From the NCBI GenBank assembly GCA_017416345.1, contig JAFQCR010000013.1:1-32107 (forward strand): 32,107 bases of DNA. Direction: 5' to 3'. The stretch comes from Clostridia bacterium. Lineage in GTDB: Bacteria; Bacillota; Clostridia; Oscillospirales; Acutalibacteraceae. The position numbers and the translations under genes were made by a program. Positions 1 to 6,445 of the stretch are shown in pieces (positions within the stretch are counted from its first letter, which is position 1; each line of letters opens with the position of its first letter). The notes below the pieces were generated by a model. The model was not told where the DNA came from. It searched no databases and saw nothing but the letters and a program-made list of their open reading frames with translations.

Positions 1-324
1 AGCGGTCTGTCGCAGGGTCAAAAGCAGTTGATCTCCTTGGCAAGGACCCTTGTCAGAAATCCAAGGATATTGGTGCTTGACGAGGCGACCTCCAGCGTTG
101 ATGCCAAGACAGAACAGCTTCTGCAAAGGGCTGTGGATAAGCTGATGGAGGGGCGTACCAGCTTCATCGTTGCCCACCGTCTGTCCACGATTCAAAATTG
201 CGATTGCATAATGTTTATTGCCGACGGCGGAATCGCCGAATTCGGCACCCACGAGGAGCTGCTCCGGAAAAAGGGCCGTTATTACGAGCTTTACACCGCC
301 CAAAGCATTGCCGAAAATTCCTGA
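1..324 (+). CDS. ABC exporter ATP-binding subunit, C-terminal fragment
   Basis: This is the end of an ABC transporter nucleotide-binding domain whose N-terminal part lies outside the window. The frame is open from base 1 and begins inside the signature motif (SGLSQGQKQL). Then come Walker B with the catalytic Glu and D-loop (ILVLDEATSSVD) and the H-loop (IVAHRLST). The sequence order and spacing match type-IV exporter half-transporters of the MsbA/MdlB group, which carry a membrane domain fused in front; that part cannot be seen here. The substrate cannot be told. A terminator follows 26 bases after the stop, so this is the last gene of its operon. Confidence 0.93.
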   Translation, partial: SGLSQGQKQLISLARTLVRNPRILVLDEATSSVDAKTEQLLQRAVDKLMEGRTSFIVAHRLSTIQNCDCIMFIADGGIAEFGTHEELLRKKGRYYELYTAQSIAENS

Positions 325-350
325 CCGTTAAATAAAGCTCCAACCGCAAC

Positions 351-386
351 AAAACCGCCGTAAGGTCTGACCTGCGGCGGTTTTTT
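351..386 (+). terminator. Rho-independent terminator after the ABC exporter gene
   Basis: A ten-base stem (AAAACCGCCG at 351-360, CGGCGGTTTT at 375-384) has an extra inner AGGTC/GACCT pairing and ends in a run of six T. It closes the upstream ABC transporter operon. Confidence 0.88.
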
Positions 387-410
387 AGCCTCAAGGCAAA
401 GGGGTGACCC

Positions 411-439
411 TTGACAGAAAAAGGTAAATGTTGTATATT
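411..439 (+). promoter_or_regulatory. SigA-type promoter for the membrane protein / phosphoglycerol transferase pair
   Basis: A TTGACA box at 411-416 and TATATT at 434-439 are 17 bases apart. The TTG of the -35 box is also in frame with the downstream gene, but it cannot be its start because it lies upstream of the transcription start. Confidence 0.82.
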
Positions 440-491
440 AACCTTGTCACAAATGAGTGAATGTTCAATTTTTCAAAAAGAGGTTTTTAAG

Positions 492-848
492 ATGATTCTT
501 TTTATCTGCCTGTTTTTCCCTGCCGTGCTGGCGGTCTGGATCTATGAGGCGCTCACCAAACGTAAGCTTGGGATAAAGGGCTGGGTCTACCGCTTCTGCT
601 TTAACGCCACGGTCATAAATCTGTTTGTGTTTTTGGTCAAAAAGTTTGTTTCGCACACCTCAAACGAGCTTATCGCACTCCCCGGTGCCGAGGTCGTGCC
701 CGAGATCGCCATTCGCTACCTTGTGATGGCGCTTCCTGCCGCCATTGTCAGCGGTATCGTGTGTGCTTTTGTTTCACGCTATGCCAAGGTGGAAATGGAG
801 CAAAAGCAGAATGACGAAAACACAAAGGATAAAGACGGCAATGAGTGA
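492..848 (+). CDS. Small membrane protein of unknown function (118 aa)
   Basis: I do not recognise this family. The ATG at 492 is chosen because AAAGAGG stands 8 bases upstream and the frame further upstream runs into the promoter at 411-439. The protein has about three hydrophobic segments: the N-terminus (residues 1-20), a middle segment around residues 38-54 and a third around residues 80-100. A charged, Lys/Asp/Glu-rich tail follows. Its end overlaps the start of the phosphoglycerol transferase gene by 8 bases (841-848), so the two are translationally coupled. An accessory role to that envelope enzyme is possible, but it rests only on the coupling. Confidence 0.75.
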   Translation: MILFICLFFPAVLAVWIYEALTKRKLGIKGWVYRFCFNATVINLFVFLVKKFVSHTSNELIALPGAEVVPEIAIRYLVMALPAAIVSGIVCAFVSRYAKVEMEQKQNDENTKDKDGNE

Positions 849-2385
849 AGAAAACAAGTCCAAAAAGCCAAAACGCTCGGCGCTGCACATAACGCTGTCT
901 GTTGTGCTGTCGGTAGTGCTGCTGCTGGCGTTCATACTGTATTTTGCCGCAAGATGGTACATCAATACCTACGGTGACCTCGGCTTTGAATCCATAATGT
1001 TCACCCTTTTGTCGGGACTCAACGGCGTTCAATCGGGCCTTATCGGTGACTATCTGGTGGACGGTCTTTTGCCGGCCGTGGGTCTTTGGCTGGCCGTGTC
1101 GGCGGTGGTGTTTTTCACCTCCAAAAGAAGGCTGGTGCTGACACTTTTCGGCCGTTTAAAGCTTTGCCTTTACCCGTTTTCACGTGCCGTGCGGTATGTG
1201 TTGATTTCAGTCTTGTCGGTTGCGCTGGTCATTTCGGGCGGCATAAGTGTCCGATTTTTTGAGTATTTCAGCCGCCAGACCGAGCAATCGGTCATTTTTG
1301 AGGAAAAATATGTCGATCCCTTGTCGGTAAAGGTCGAATTTCCCGAAGAAAAACGTAACCTTATATACATTTTTGTCGAATCGTTGGAGACCACCTATTT
1401 TTCCGAAGCCCACGGCGGTGCCTCTAAAGAGGAGCTGATGCCGGGACTTTACGGATTGGCACAGGATAACGTCAACTTTTCCACAAGCTCCGGTGTCGGC
1501 GGATATTCGGCCGTTTCGGGCACGACCTGGACGGCAGGCGCAATGGTTGCCCACACGGCAGGCATCCCCTTAAAGGTGCCGGTCGGTATGGCCGATAACA
1601 CCTATGGCAAGGATTCCTTCCTGCCCGGTGCCAACTCGATAATGAACATTTTAAAGCAAAACGGCTATTATCAGACCCTTATGGTGGGGTCGGATGCCAC
1701 CTTTGCCAACCGTGCGGTGTATTACAATACCCACGGCGTTGATAAGATCTACGATTATTTCACGGCACAGACCGACGGCATCATCCCCGAGGGCTACTAC
1801 GCCTGGTGGGGCATGGAGGACAAATACCTTTACGAATACGCCCGTCGGGAGCTTTCAAAAATTTCCAAAGAGGACAAACCGTTTGCCTTCACTATGCTGA
1901 CGGTGGATACCCACCACATCGGCGGATATATGTGCGAATACTGCGAAAACGAGTACCCCGAGCAGTATCAGAATGTCATTTCGTGCGCCGACCGTCAATT
2001 GAGCGGCTTTATCGAGTGGCTGAAGGCTCAGCCGTTTTACGAAAACACCACCGTTGTTATATGCGGCGACCACCCGACAATGGATTCGGGCTATATCACC
2101 CGCAACGTTTCGGGCGATTACGTCCGCACGGTGTATAACTGTATACTTAATTCCGCCGTTTCGACCGAAAACACCAAAAACCGACAGTTTTCGGCAATGG
2201 ATATGATGCCCACAACGCTGGCGGCAATGGGCTGTACCGTTGAGGGCGACCGCCTTGGGCTTGGCACCGATCTGTTTTCCGAAACGCCGACCTTGGCCGA
2301 GGAAATGGGCACGGCCGAGTTTTCCGAGGAGCTTGCCAAAGCCTCGGAGCACTACAGCAAAAAATTCATTTACAATATAGAATGA
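841..2385 (+). CDS. LTA synthase / OpgB-like phosphoglycerol transferase (514 aa)
   Basis: This is a membrane-anchored enzyme of the alkaline phosphatase/sulfatase superfamily. Family members move phosphoglycerol from phosphatidylglycerol onto teichoic acid or glycan chains outside the membrane. About three membrane segments (near residues 17-40, 60-90 and 115-135) precede an extracellular sulfatase domain. Likely active-site residues are Glu180 (FVESLE), the nucleophile Thr228 or Thr229 (SGTTWTAGAMVA) and Asp410-His411 (CGDHPTMD). The stretch GTTWTAGAMVA followed by AGIPL resembles E. coli OpgB (MdoB) more than S. aureus LtaS. The start is the ATG at 841 with AAAGGA upstream, overlapping the preceding gene by 8 bases. 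A strong terminator follows the stop. The exact acceptor is unknown. Confidence 0.88.
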   Translation: MSEENKSKKPKRSALHITLSVVLSVVLLLAFILYFAARWYINTYGDLGFESIMFTLLSGLNGVQSGLIGDYLVDGLLPAVGLWLAVSAVVFFTSKRRLVLTLFGRLKLCLYPFSRAVRYVLISVLSVALVISGGISVRFFEYFSRQTEQSVIFEEKYVDPLSVKVEFPEEKRNLIYIFVESLETTYFSEAHGGASKEELMPGLYGLAQDNVNFSTSSGVGGYSAVSGTTWTAGAMVAHTAGIPLKVPVGMADNTYGKDSFLPGANSIMNILKQNGYYQTLMVGSDATFANRAVYYNTHGVDKIYDYFTAQTDGIIPEGYYAWWGMEDKYLYEYARRELSKISKEDKPFAFTMLTVDTHHIGGYMCEYCENEYPEQYQNVISCADRQLSGFIEWLKAQPFYENTTVVICGDHPTMDSGYITRNVSGDYVRTVYNCILNSAVSTENTKNRQFSAMDMMPTTLAAMGCTVEGDRLGLGTDLFSETPTLAEEMGTAEFSEELAKASEHYSKKFIYNIE

Positions 2386-2388
2386 CAC

Positions 2389-2424
2389 AAAAACCGATGC
2401 GAGACACAAAAGCATCGGTTTTTT
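2389..2424 (+). terminator. Rho-independent terminator after the phosphoglycerol transferase gene
   Basis: The stem AAACCGATGC / GCATCGGTTT (2391-2400 with 2412-2421) has an 11-base loop and ends in a T run, starting a few bases after the stop codon. Confidence 0.9.
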
Positions 2425-2449
2425 GTTGCCCGTCAACCTCAAAAAAGTA

Positions 2450-2478
2450 TGGACAAATTGACACAAGGGAGATATAAT
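2450..2478 (+). promoter_or_regulatory. SigA-type promoter for the AraC-type regulator gene
   Basis: TGGACA at 2450-2455 and a perfect TATAAT at 2473-2478 are 17 bases apart. A second TTGACA at 2458-2463 is only 9 bases from the -10 box and so is probably not the working -35. Confidence 0.8.
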
Positions 2479-2517
2479 AAAAATGAGAAGTGAATTGCTC
2501 GAAAAGAGGTGGAACGG

Positions 2518-3342
2518 TTGAATAATGATGTAAAATTTGAAGATATCGGCTATTCGGGGGCGGTTTTCAGCAATATTAACGCCACGGGACAGAGCTGGAG
2601 CTTCAAGCCGAAATACCACGGTTATATGAACAAACCGAGACCCGATAACGGCATCGTTCTGATCACGTCGGATATGACCGCACGGTTCGAAGCGGCCGAC
2701 GGTACCGTGTTTGAGGCTCACCGCGGCGATGTTATTTTTGCGCCTCAAGGTACCAATTATAAGGTCGATTTTTTCAACGTCGATCATTCCTTAAGATTCC
2801 ATTCCTACACCGTGAATTTTGAAATGAGGGACAGAGAGGGCCACGAGCTGTGTGAGGACGGCGGCCTCAGGATAATCACCCACGACCGCACGGGTGAGTT
2901 CAAGCCGATGGCGGCCGAGCTGTCGTTGGCCTGCAACGATGTTAGAAACAATCAGCTTCGCATTATGGCCAAGTTCTGCACCCTTTTGGATGCCTTGATG
3001 GCCGGGATCGGCGAGCGCTCCGAGGAGTATTACCCTATCAGACGGGGTATCGACGTTCTGAGTGTTGAGTGGAACCAAAACGAGCGCATCTCACGCTATG
3101 CCGAACTTTGCGGCATCAGCGAAAGCTATTTCCATATGCTGTTCAAGCGGTGGTCGGGTCTCAGCCCCGTTGACTATCGCAACCGTTTAAGGGTGGCGCA
3201 CGCAAAATCCATTTTGCAGAACAGCTCAATGAGCGTTGGCGAGGTGGCCACGGCGGTCGGCTTTGAAGATCAGTTTTATTTCAGCCGTGTGTTCAAAGCC
3301 GTCACGGGCACCTCGCCTCAAAAATACCGAAAGATGAAATAG
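2518..3342 (+). CDS. AraC/XylS-family transcription regulator (about 274 aa)
   Basis: This is a one-component DNA-binding regulator. The N-terminal half has a cupin-like sensor pattern (AHRGDVIFAPQGTNYKV), which in this family binds a small ligand, often a sugar. The C-terminal 100 residues hold the double helix-turn-helix, with ISRYAELCGISESYFHMLFKRW and the diagnostic second half VGEVATAVGFEDQFYFSRVFK ending in GTSPQKYRK. The start is uncertain. The TTG at 2518 has AGAGGTGG about 6 bases upstream and is preferred; the in-frame GTG at 2509 sits on top of that ribosome binding site. Two unrecognised genes follow on the same strand and may be co-transcribed. The ligand and targets are not evident. 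Confidence 0.87.
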   Translation: MNNDVKFEDIGYSGAVFSNINATGQSWSFKPKYHGYMNKPRPDNGIVLITSDMTARFEAADGTVFEAHRGDVIFAPQGTNYKVDFFNVDHSLRFHSYTVNFEMRDREGHELCEDGGLRIITHDRTGEFKPMAAELSLACNDVRNNQLRIMAKFCTLLDALMAGIGERSEEYYPIRRGIDVLSVEWNQNERISRYAELCGISESYFHMLFKRWSGLSPVDYRNRLRVAHAKSILQNSSMSVGEVATAVGFEDQFYFSRVFKAVTGTSPQKYRKMK

Positions 3343-3353
3343 GAGGAGCATTT

Positions 3354-3764
3354 ATGACCTGCTACAAAATTGTGTCAACAAGATCCGAAGGAACGCTGGA
3401 GCTGAAAAGCGGAGTGCTTTTAGACCGTTACGAGCTGTCCGACGAGGAGTTAAGTGCGGTTGAGGCCGAGCTTCAGAAATGGCAGCTCCATTGTTTTTAC
3501 AGGTTCCTATGTGTTGCCGACAGCGACAACGGGATCGACCAGGAGGATGAAAGCGAGAGCATTCTCGACCTTAAAGCTCAATTTGCGGTCGTTTCGGATA
3601 ACGGTGCGGTTGGTTACTGCATTGAAAACACGGGTGATGCCGTTTATTTTGCTGATTACGATCCGAAAGACCCGCCCAAGCTTCGCTGTGTAGAGGAATC
3701 CTGGGCAGGCGGCTGGGGAGATATCACCAAAACCAGAGTGTACACCCTGCAAACAAGACAGTAA
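3354..3764 (+). CDS. Hypothetical cytosolic protein (136 aa)
   Basis: I do not recognise this protein. It starts at the ATG at 3354 behind a strong AGGAGG that overlaps the stop of the regulator gene, so it is probably expressed with it. There is no signal peptide or membrane segment. It is acidic in the middle (SDNGIDQEDESES) and has a Trp/Gly-rich end (EESWAGGWGDITKTRVYTL). The codon use matches neighbouring genes and the ribosome binding site is good, so I take it to be a real gene. Confidence 0.7.
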   Translation: MTCYKIVSTRSEGTLELKSGVLLDRYELSDEELSAVEAELQKWQLHCFYRFLCVADSDNGIDQEDESESILDLKAQFAVVSDNGAVGYCIENTGDAVYFADYDPKDPPKLRCVEESWAGGWGDITKTRVYTLQTRQ

Positions 3765-3795
3765 GTCGCCTCTTGTTACATAAAAAGGAGAAAAT

Positions 3796-4224
3796 ATGTT
3801 TATAACCTGCATTCACGTCGCCGTTATTGTCCTGGCCTTGCTCCCGTCGGTTCTGACCGTTTGGCAAAAGGACAAAGCACGGCATATTTGGTTGGATATT
3901 ACCGTAACACTTTCGGCGGCGGCAGCAGCGTTTTTGCTGGTCGTGCCGATTGGAGTTAAGGATTTCGGCTTCAACCACAGCATCGAGTTTTTTGTGTGGC
4001 TTGCGGCGGTTGCGGTCGGCACCGTTGCAGTCTTGGTGCTTTTTGCGGTAAATTTCAGAAAAAACAAAAGCGGCATACAGCTTGCCGCTCGGCTTATTGT
4101 ATCGGCAATACTTGTTTTGACGGCTGTTTTTGAGGACTACACGGCACTTCTGACGGCGGCGGTGGTGTTTTTGTCGCTTGGCCTCGTCCGCCACGCTCTT
4201 GCCCGACGTGACAGAGCAAATTGA
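3796..4224 (+). CDS. Four-helix membrane protein of unknown function (142 aa)
   Basis: The protein begins at an ATG 7 bases after AAGGAG. Four hydrophobic segments are visible, roughly residues 3-20, 32-55, 63-90 and 95-135, joined by short loops, with an Arg-rich C-terminus (RHALARRDRAN). No motif points to a function. It lies 31 bases after the preceding hypothetical gene and is followed by a block of palindromic repeats rather than a clear terminator. Confidence 0.7.
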   Translation: MFITCIHVAVIVLALLPSVLTVWQKDKARHIWLDITVTLSAAAAAFLLVVPIGVKDFGFNHSIEFFVWLAAVAVGTVAVLVLFAVNFRKNKSGIQLAARLIVSAILVLTAVFEDYTALLTAAVVFLSLGLVRHALARRDRAN

Positions 4225-4257
4225 CATTTTGCGGGGAACAATATTTTTGCTTTGCAA

Positions 4258-4390
4258 AAGCCTGTTTTAGCGGGCGAACAAAGTTCGCCCCTACGGTAGA
4301 GCTCGGGATCTCTCGTAGGGGCGCATCACGATGCGCCCGAAAGGCTGAAATCAACCTTTGTAGGGGCTGCGTCCCCGACGGTCCGCAAAT
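4258..4390 (+). repeat. Cluster of GGGCG...CGCCCCTAC palindromes
   Basis: Three members of one short palindrome family lie here. The first is GGGCGAAC-AAA-GTTCGCCC followed by CTACG (4272-4295). The second is the same design on the other strand, GGGCGCAT-CACG-ATGCGCCC at 4319-4338, preceded by CGTAGG. The third is a shorter copy with GTAGGGGCTGCGTCCCC at about 4361-4376. Copies 1 and 2 face each other and can form a larger hairpin through CCCCTACG / CGTAGGGG. A fourth copy stands at 22123-22146. No coding is seen. These are dispersed chromosomal repeats. Confidence 0.8.
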
Positions 4391-4464
4391 CCTGCGCACG
4401 CCGTCTTCGTTTAAGATGTAGGCACCTCTATCGGCGGTGCGGAAAAATATTTTTCAAAAAACTC

Positions 4465-4493
4465 TTGACAAATCAACCTGTCCGTATTATAAT
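4465..4493 (+). promoter_or_regulatory. Consensus promoter of the tRNA-Met / tRNA-Glu pair
   Basis: Perfect TTGACA (4465-4470) and perfect TATAAT (4488-4493) are 17 bases apart. The tRNA-Met starts 31 bases after the -10 box. Confidence 0.92.
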
Positions 4494-4524
4494 ATCGTGG
4501 CACAGTTCCCAAAACTTAATATGT

Positions 4525-4601
4525 GGCGGTATAGCTCAGTTGGCTAGAGCACTCGGTTCATACCCGATTTGTCGTTGGTTCAAATCCGACTACCGCTACC
4601 A
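4525..4601 (+). tRNA. tRNA-Met (anticodon CAT), elongator type
   Basis: The full cloverleaf can be drawn. The acceptor GGCGGTA pairs with TACCGCT, with a G1-U72 wobble, and ends in A73 and an encoded CCA. The D arm is GCTC/GAGC, the anticodon loop is TTCATAC and the T arm is GTTGG TTCAAAT CCGAC. The anticodon stem CTCGG/CCGAT has one C-U mismatch at positions 27-43. The sequence closely resembles elongator tRNA-Met of other Bacillota rather than the initiator. Confidence 0.95.
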
Positions 4602-4637
4602 AAAACGATCCGCGCTTACCCTGGTGCGGATTTGTTT

Positions 4638-4712
4638 GGCCCGGTGGTCAAGCGGTCAAGACACCGCCCTTTCACGGCGGTAACACGAGTTCGATTCTCG
4701 TCCGGGTCACCA
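4638..4712 (+). tRNA. tRNA-Glu (anticodon TTC)
   Basis: The acceptor GGCCCGG pairs with CCGGGTC, including one G-U pair, with A73 and encoded CCA. The anticodon arm is CCGCC CTTTCAC GGCGG and the T arm is ACGAG TTCGATT CTCGT. It lies 36 bases after tRNA-Met. A small hairpin (ATCCGC/GCGGAT, 4608-4630) lies in the spacer and could guide processing of a joint transcript. Confidence 0.96.
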
Positions 4713-4757
4713 TGTAAAAAACCTCTTTTGTCTACCGGACAAAAGAGGTTTTTTACA
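4713..4757 (+). terminator. Strong terminator after the tRNA pair
   Basis: A perfect 20-base inverted repeat (4713-4732 with 4738-4757) has a five-base loop TACCG and an A-run/T-run base. It begins directly after the CCA end of tRNA-Glu. Confidence 0.93.
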
Positions 4758-4924
4758 ATGATATCCGTTCCCTGCGGTCACGGATGATATAGCTAACGCT
4801 ATGATATCTGCTTAGCAGATGATATACGCTTCGCGTATGAAGGAACGGATATTATATCATGCTTGCCGCAGGCAAGTATATCATACGGCAACGCCGTATA
4901 TCATATTGCGTAGCAATATATCAT
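4758..4924. repeat. Hairpin array, TGATAT / ATATCA type
   Basis: This is a chain of small hairpins with different stems separated by a constant spacer. The left arm has the spacer TGATAT and the stems ATCCGT/ACGGAT, ATAGC/GCTAT, ATCTGC-TTA-GCAGAT and ATACGC-TTC-GCGTAT. The right arm has the complementary spacer ATATCA and the stems CTTGCC-GCA-GGCAAG, ATACGGC-AAC-GCCGTAT and ATATTGC-GTA-GCAATAT. An outer pair CCGTTCC / GGAACGG encloses the left arm. Most loops are exactly three bases. The block starts at the end of the tRNA terminator. No coding is seen; open frames across it are by-products of the palindromes. Confidence 0.85.
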
Positions 4925-4976
4925 TTTTGCAAGAGTTCGAATTCATACGCAAACTCGGCGAAAATATCTTTTTTGA

Positions 4977-5106
4977 GTGATGCGTTCCTTCGGAACGTGA
5001 TGCGCACTTTGTGCGTGATGCAGGCTTCGCCCGTGATGCACGCCTTCGGCGCGTGAGTGGAACGCATTGCATCACCCATCACAGCGAAGCGACATCACTT
5101 ATCACT
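4977..5106. repeat. Hairpin array, TGATGC / ATCAC type
   Basis: This block has the same design as the array at 4758-4924 but a different spacer, GTGATGC. The stems in order are CGTTCC-TTC-GGAACG, GCGCAC-TTT-GTGCGT, an imperfect CAGGC-TTC-GCCCG and CACGCC-TTC-GGCGCG. The spacer then turns over to GCATCAC/CATCAC around AGC-GAA-GC. The flank TGATGCGTTCC (4979-4989) is answered by GGAACGCA (about 5059-5066). The 52 bases between the two arrays and the 77 bases up to 5183 show nothing recognisable. Confidence 0.82.
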
Positions 5107-5183
5107 ACTTGCGTAATGACTAAGTATATACATCGTTTCGATCGCTTTATCAGCCATAAGATAACTGTAATTCAATAAACATA

Positions 5184-5224
5184 ACCCCACCCCGACCAAG
5201 ATTTGTCCTCGGTCGGGGTGGGTT
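5184..5224 (-). terminator. Terminator-like hairpin downstream of the AraC-type gene
   Basis: A GC-rich stem of about 14 pairs (AACCCCACCCCGACC at 5183-5197 with GGTCGGGGTGGGTT at 5211-5224, one bulged G) lies 23 bases past the stop of the minus-strand regulator. On the minus strand it is followed by GTTATGTTT, a weak T tract. It may also stop plus-strand readthrough. Confidence 0.7.
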
Positions 5225-5247
5225 GCTATATTGTCTCAAATTATATT

Positions 5248-6144
5248 TTATTTCTTGTTTTCTTTTCGGTACTGCAAAGGGGTCATGTTGTACAGCTTTT
5301 GAAATTCACGGTAAAAGCCGGTTTTTCCGTTAAAGCCCACCGTTTCGGCGATATCGGACACCGAATCGTCGGTGCTTTTGAGCATTGCGGCGGCGGTCTC
5401 GACACGCTTGTTGTTGATCAGCGTGTGCAACGGCACACCGTAATAGCGGTTCACAAAGCGTGAAAGCTGGCGCTCACTCAAAAACAGCGAATCTGCAAAC
5501 TCTTTGTTGGATATATTGGCATTGTAACGGCTGTTTATCAGTATCTCAAGGTTGACAAGGCGGTCGATATCGGGCTTGGAAATCCTGCGTCCGCCCGAGG
5601 TGGGGTCGGACACCTGCTCGCCGTCCGAAACAAGGAGACACAGCTCGGTTGCAAAGCGAATGAGGTCGGTGCGGCGTATATCCTTGGGGTCACAGTGGAC
5701 AACATTTTTGATGATTTCGTAAAACGGGGTGTTTGTGCTGAAAACGGACACGGTATCGCTGTCCAAAACAGATGCTGCGCGGGCAAAGGTGCCGACCTCA
5801 CCAACGGTCCGACACCGTGTGCACAAAACACCGGCCGTCACCCAAAGCGTACCGCTTGATGTGCCGCCGTGCGTTTTGGTATGCATTATACCGGACGGAA
5901 TAACAGCCACATCGCCGGCCTTCAGCGTATAGCTGTGGGGCGGTATGCTGATGGTCACCGAGCCCTTGCCGCAGGCGAAGATCTCGGTATACAGATGGGT
6001 GTGCAGGCCGTAAAGGTTCTGGTTATGTATGTCGGAGCTGCGGCCGTAATAGGTTATGTTCAAAAGCTGCCGCTGGTTCGGAATGGTCTCGATAAGTGCA
6101 TCGCACACCTGTATCGGGTTGCCACGCTTTTTATGAACATCCAT
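5248..6144 (-). CDS. AraC/XylS-family transcription regulator (298 aa)
   Basis: This is a cupin plus double helix-turn-helix regulator. The N-terminal half shows the metal-free cupin pattern of this family (LHTHLYTEIFACGKGS, LKAGDVAVIPSGIMHTKTH). The C-terminal half has NKEFADSLFLSERQLSRFVNRYYG and the second HTH VSDIAETVGFNGKTGFYREFQKLYNMTPLQYRK. An ATG at 6186 would extend the frame, but a TTGACA-17-TATGAT promoter places its -10 box at 6175-6180, downstream of that codon. The start must therefore be the ATG at 6144, which has AAGGGAG upstream. It is transcribed alone, away from the lipoprotein / two-component operon. Its target is unknown; autoregulation and the divergent operon are the obvious candidates. 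Confidence 0.9.
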   Translation of the reverse strand: MDVHKKRGNPIQVCDALIETIPNQRQLLNITYYGRSSDIHNQNLYGLHTHLYTEIFACGKGSVTISIPPHSYTLKAGDVAVIPSGIMHTKTHGGTSSGTLWVTAGVLCTRCRTVGEVGTFARAASVLDSDTVSVFSTNTPFYEIIKNVVHCDPKDIRRTDLIRFATELCLLVSDGEQVSDPTSGGRRISKPDIDRLVNLEILINSRYNANISNKEFADSLFLSERQLSRFVNRYYGVPLHTLINNKRVETAAAMLKSTDDSVSDIAETVGFNGKTGFYREFQKLYNMTPLQYRKENKK

Positions 6145-6174
6145 ACATCTGCCACTCCCTTTCTTCTTAAAATC

Positions 6175-6203
6175 ATCATACTCCAACCGCCGTGCAATGT
6201 CAA
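6175..6203 (-). promoter_or_regulatory. Promoter of the minus-strand AraC-type gene
   Basis: Read on the minus strand, TTGACA (6203-6198) and TATGAT (6180-6175) are separated by 17 bases. Transcription should start near 6168, giving a leader of about 24 bases before the ATG at 6144. Confidence 0.85.
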
Positions 6204-6359
6204 TAAAAAAGTATCGTTTTCGGACGTTTTGGCGATTTTTTCAAAATTTCGAAACGAAAAACTCATTCCTGCTTCGGACAGCCTTTGTCAAATGCCCTAT
6301 AAAAAATAATAAATTTTTGTTAAATATTAAAATTAACTATAGGAATTAGTAGAGTTTTG

Positions 6360-6368
6360 TGTTATAAT
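6360..6368 (+). promoter_or_regulatory. Extended -10 promoter for the lipoprotein / two-component operon
   Basis: TGTTATAAT carries a perfect TATAAT (6363-6368) with the TGn extension. No good -35 is seen at the expected place (TAGGAA at 6340-6345). The region 6187-6445 between the two divergent genes is AT-rich and holds an 8-base palindrome TTTCGAAA (6247-6254), but no clear operator. Confidence 0.6.
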
Positions 6369-6445
6369 TACGGTGTATAAATATAAACTGCGGTAATGTG
6401 TACCTTTTGTACATTTTCCGCCGAGAGAAAGGAGCTCGTGCATAT

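Noticed and set aside
411-491. Longer version of the small membrane protein starting at TTG 411
   Set aside because: The TTG is part of the -35 box; the ribosome site and hydrophobic N-terminus support ATG 492.
1855-2787. Open frame of 310 codons on the minus strand across the phosphoglycerol transferase and regulator genes
   Set aside because: It spans a terminator and a promoter of the plus strand and shows no recognisable domain.
4758-5106. CRISPR-like array
   Set aside because: The constant parts are only 6-7 bases, the variable parts are self-complementary hairpins, and no cas genes are near. It is a hairpin repeat, not a CRISPR.
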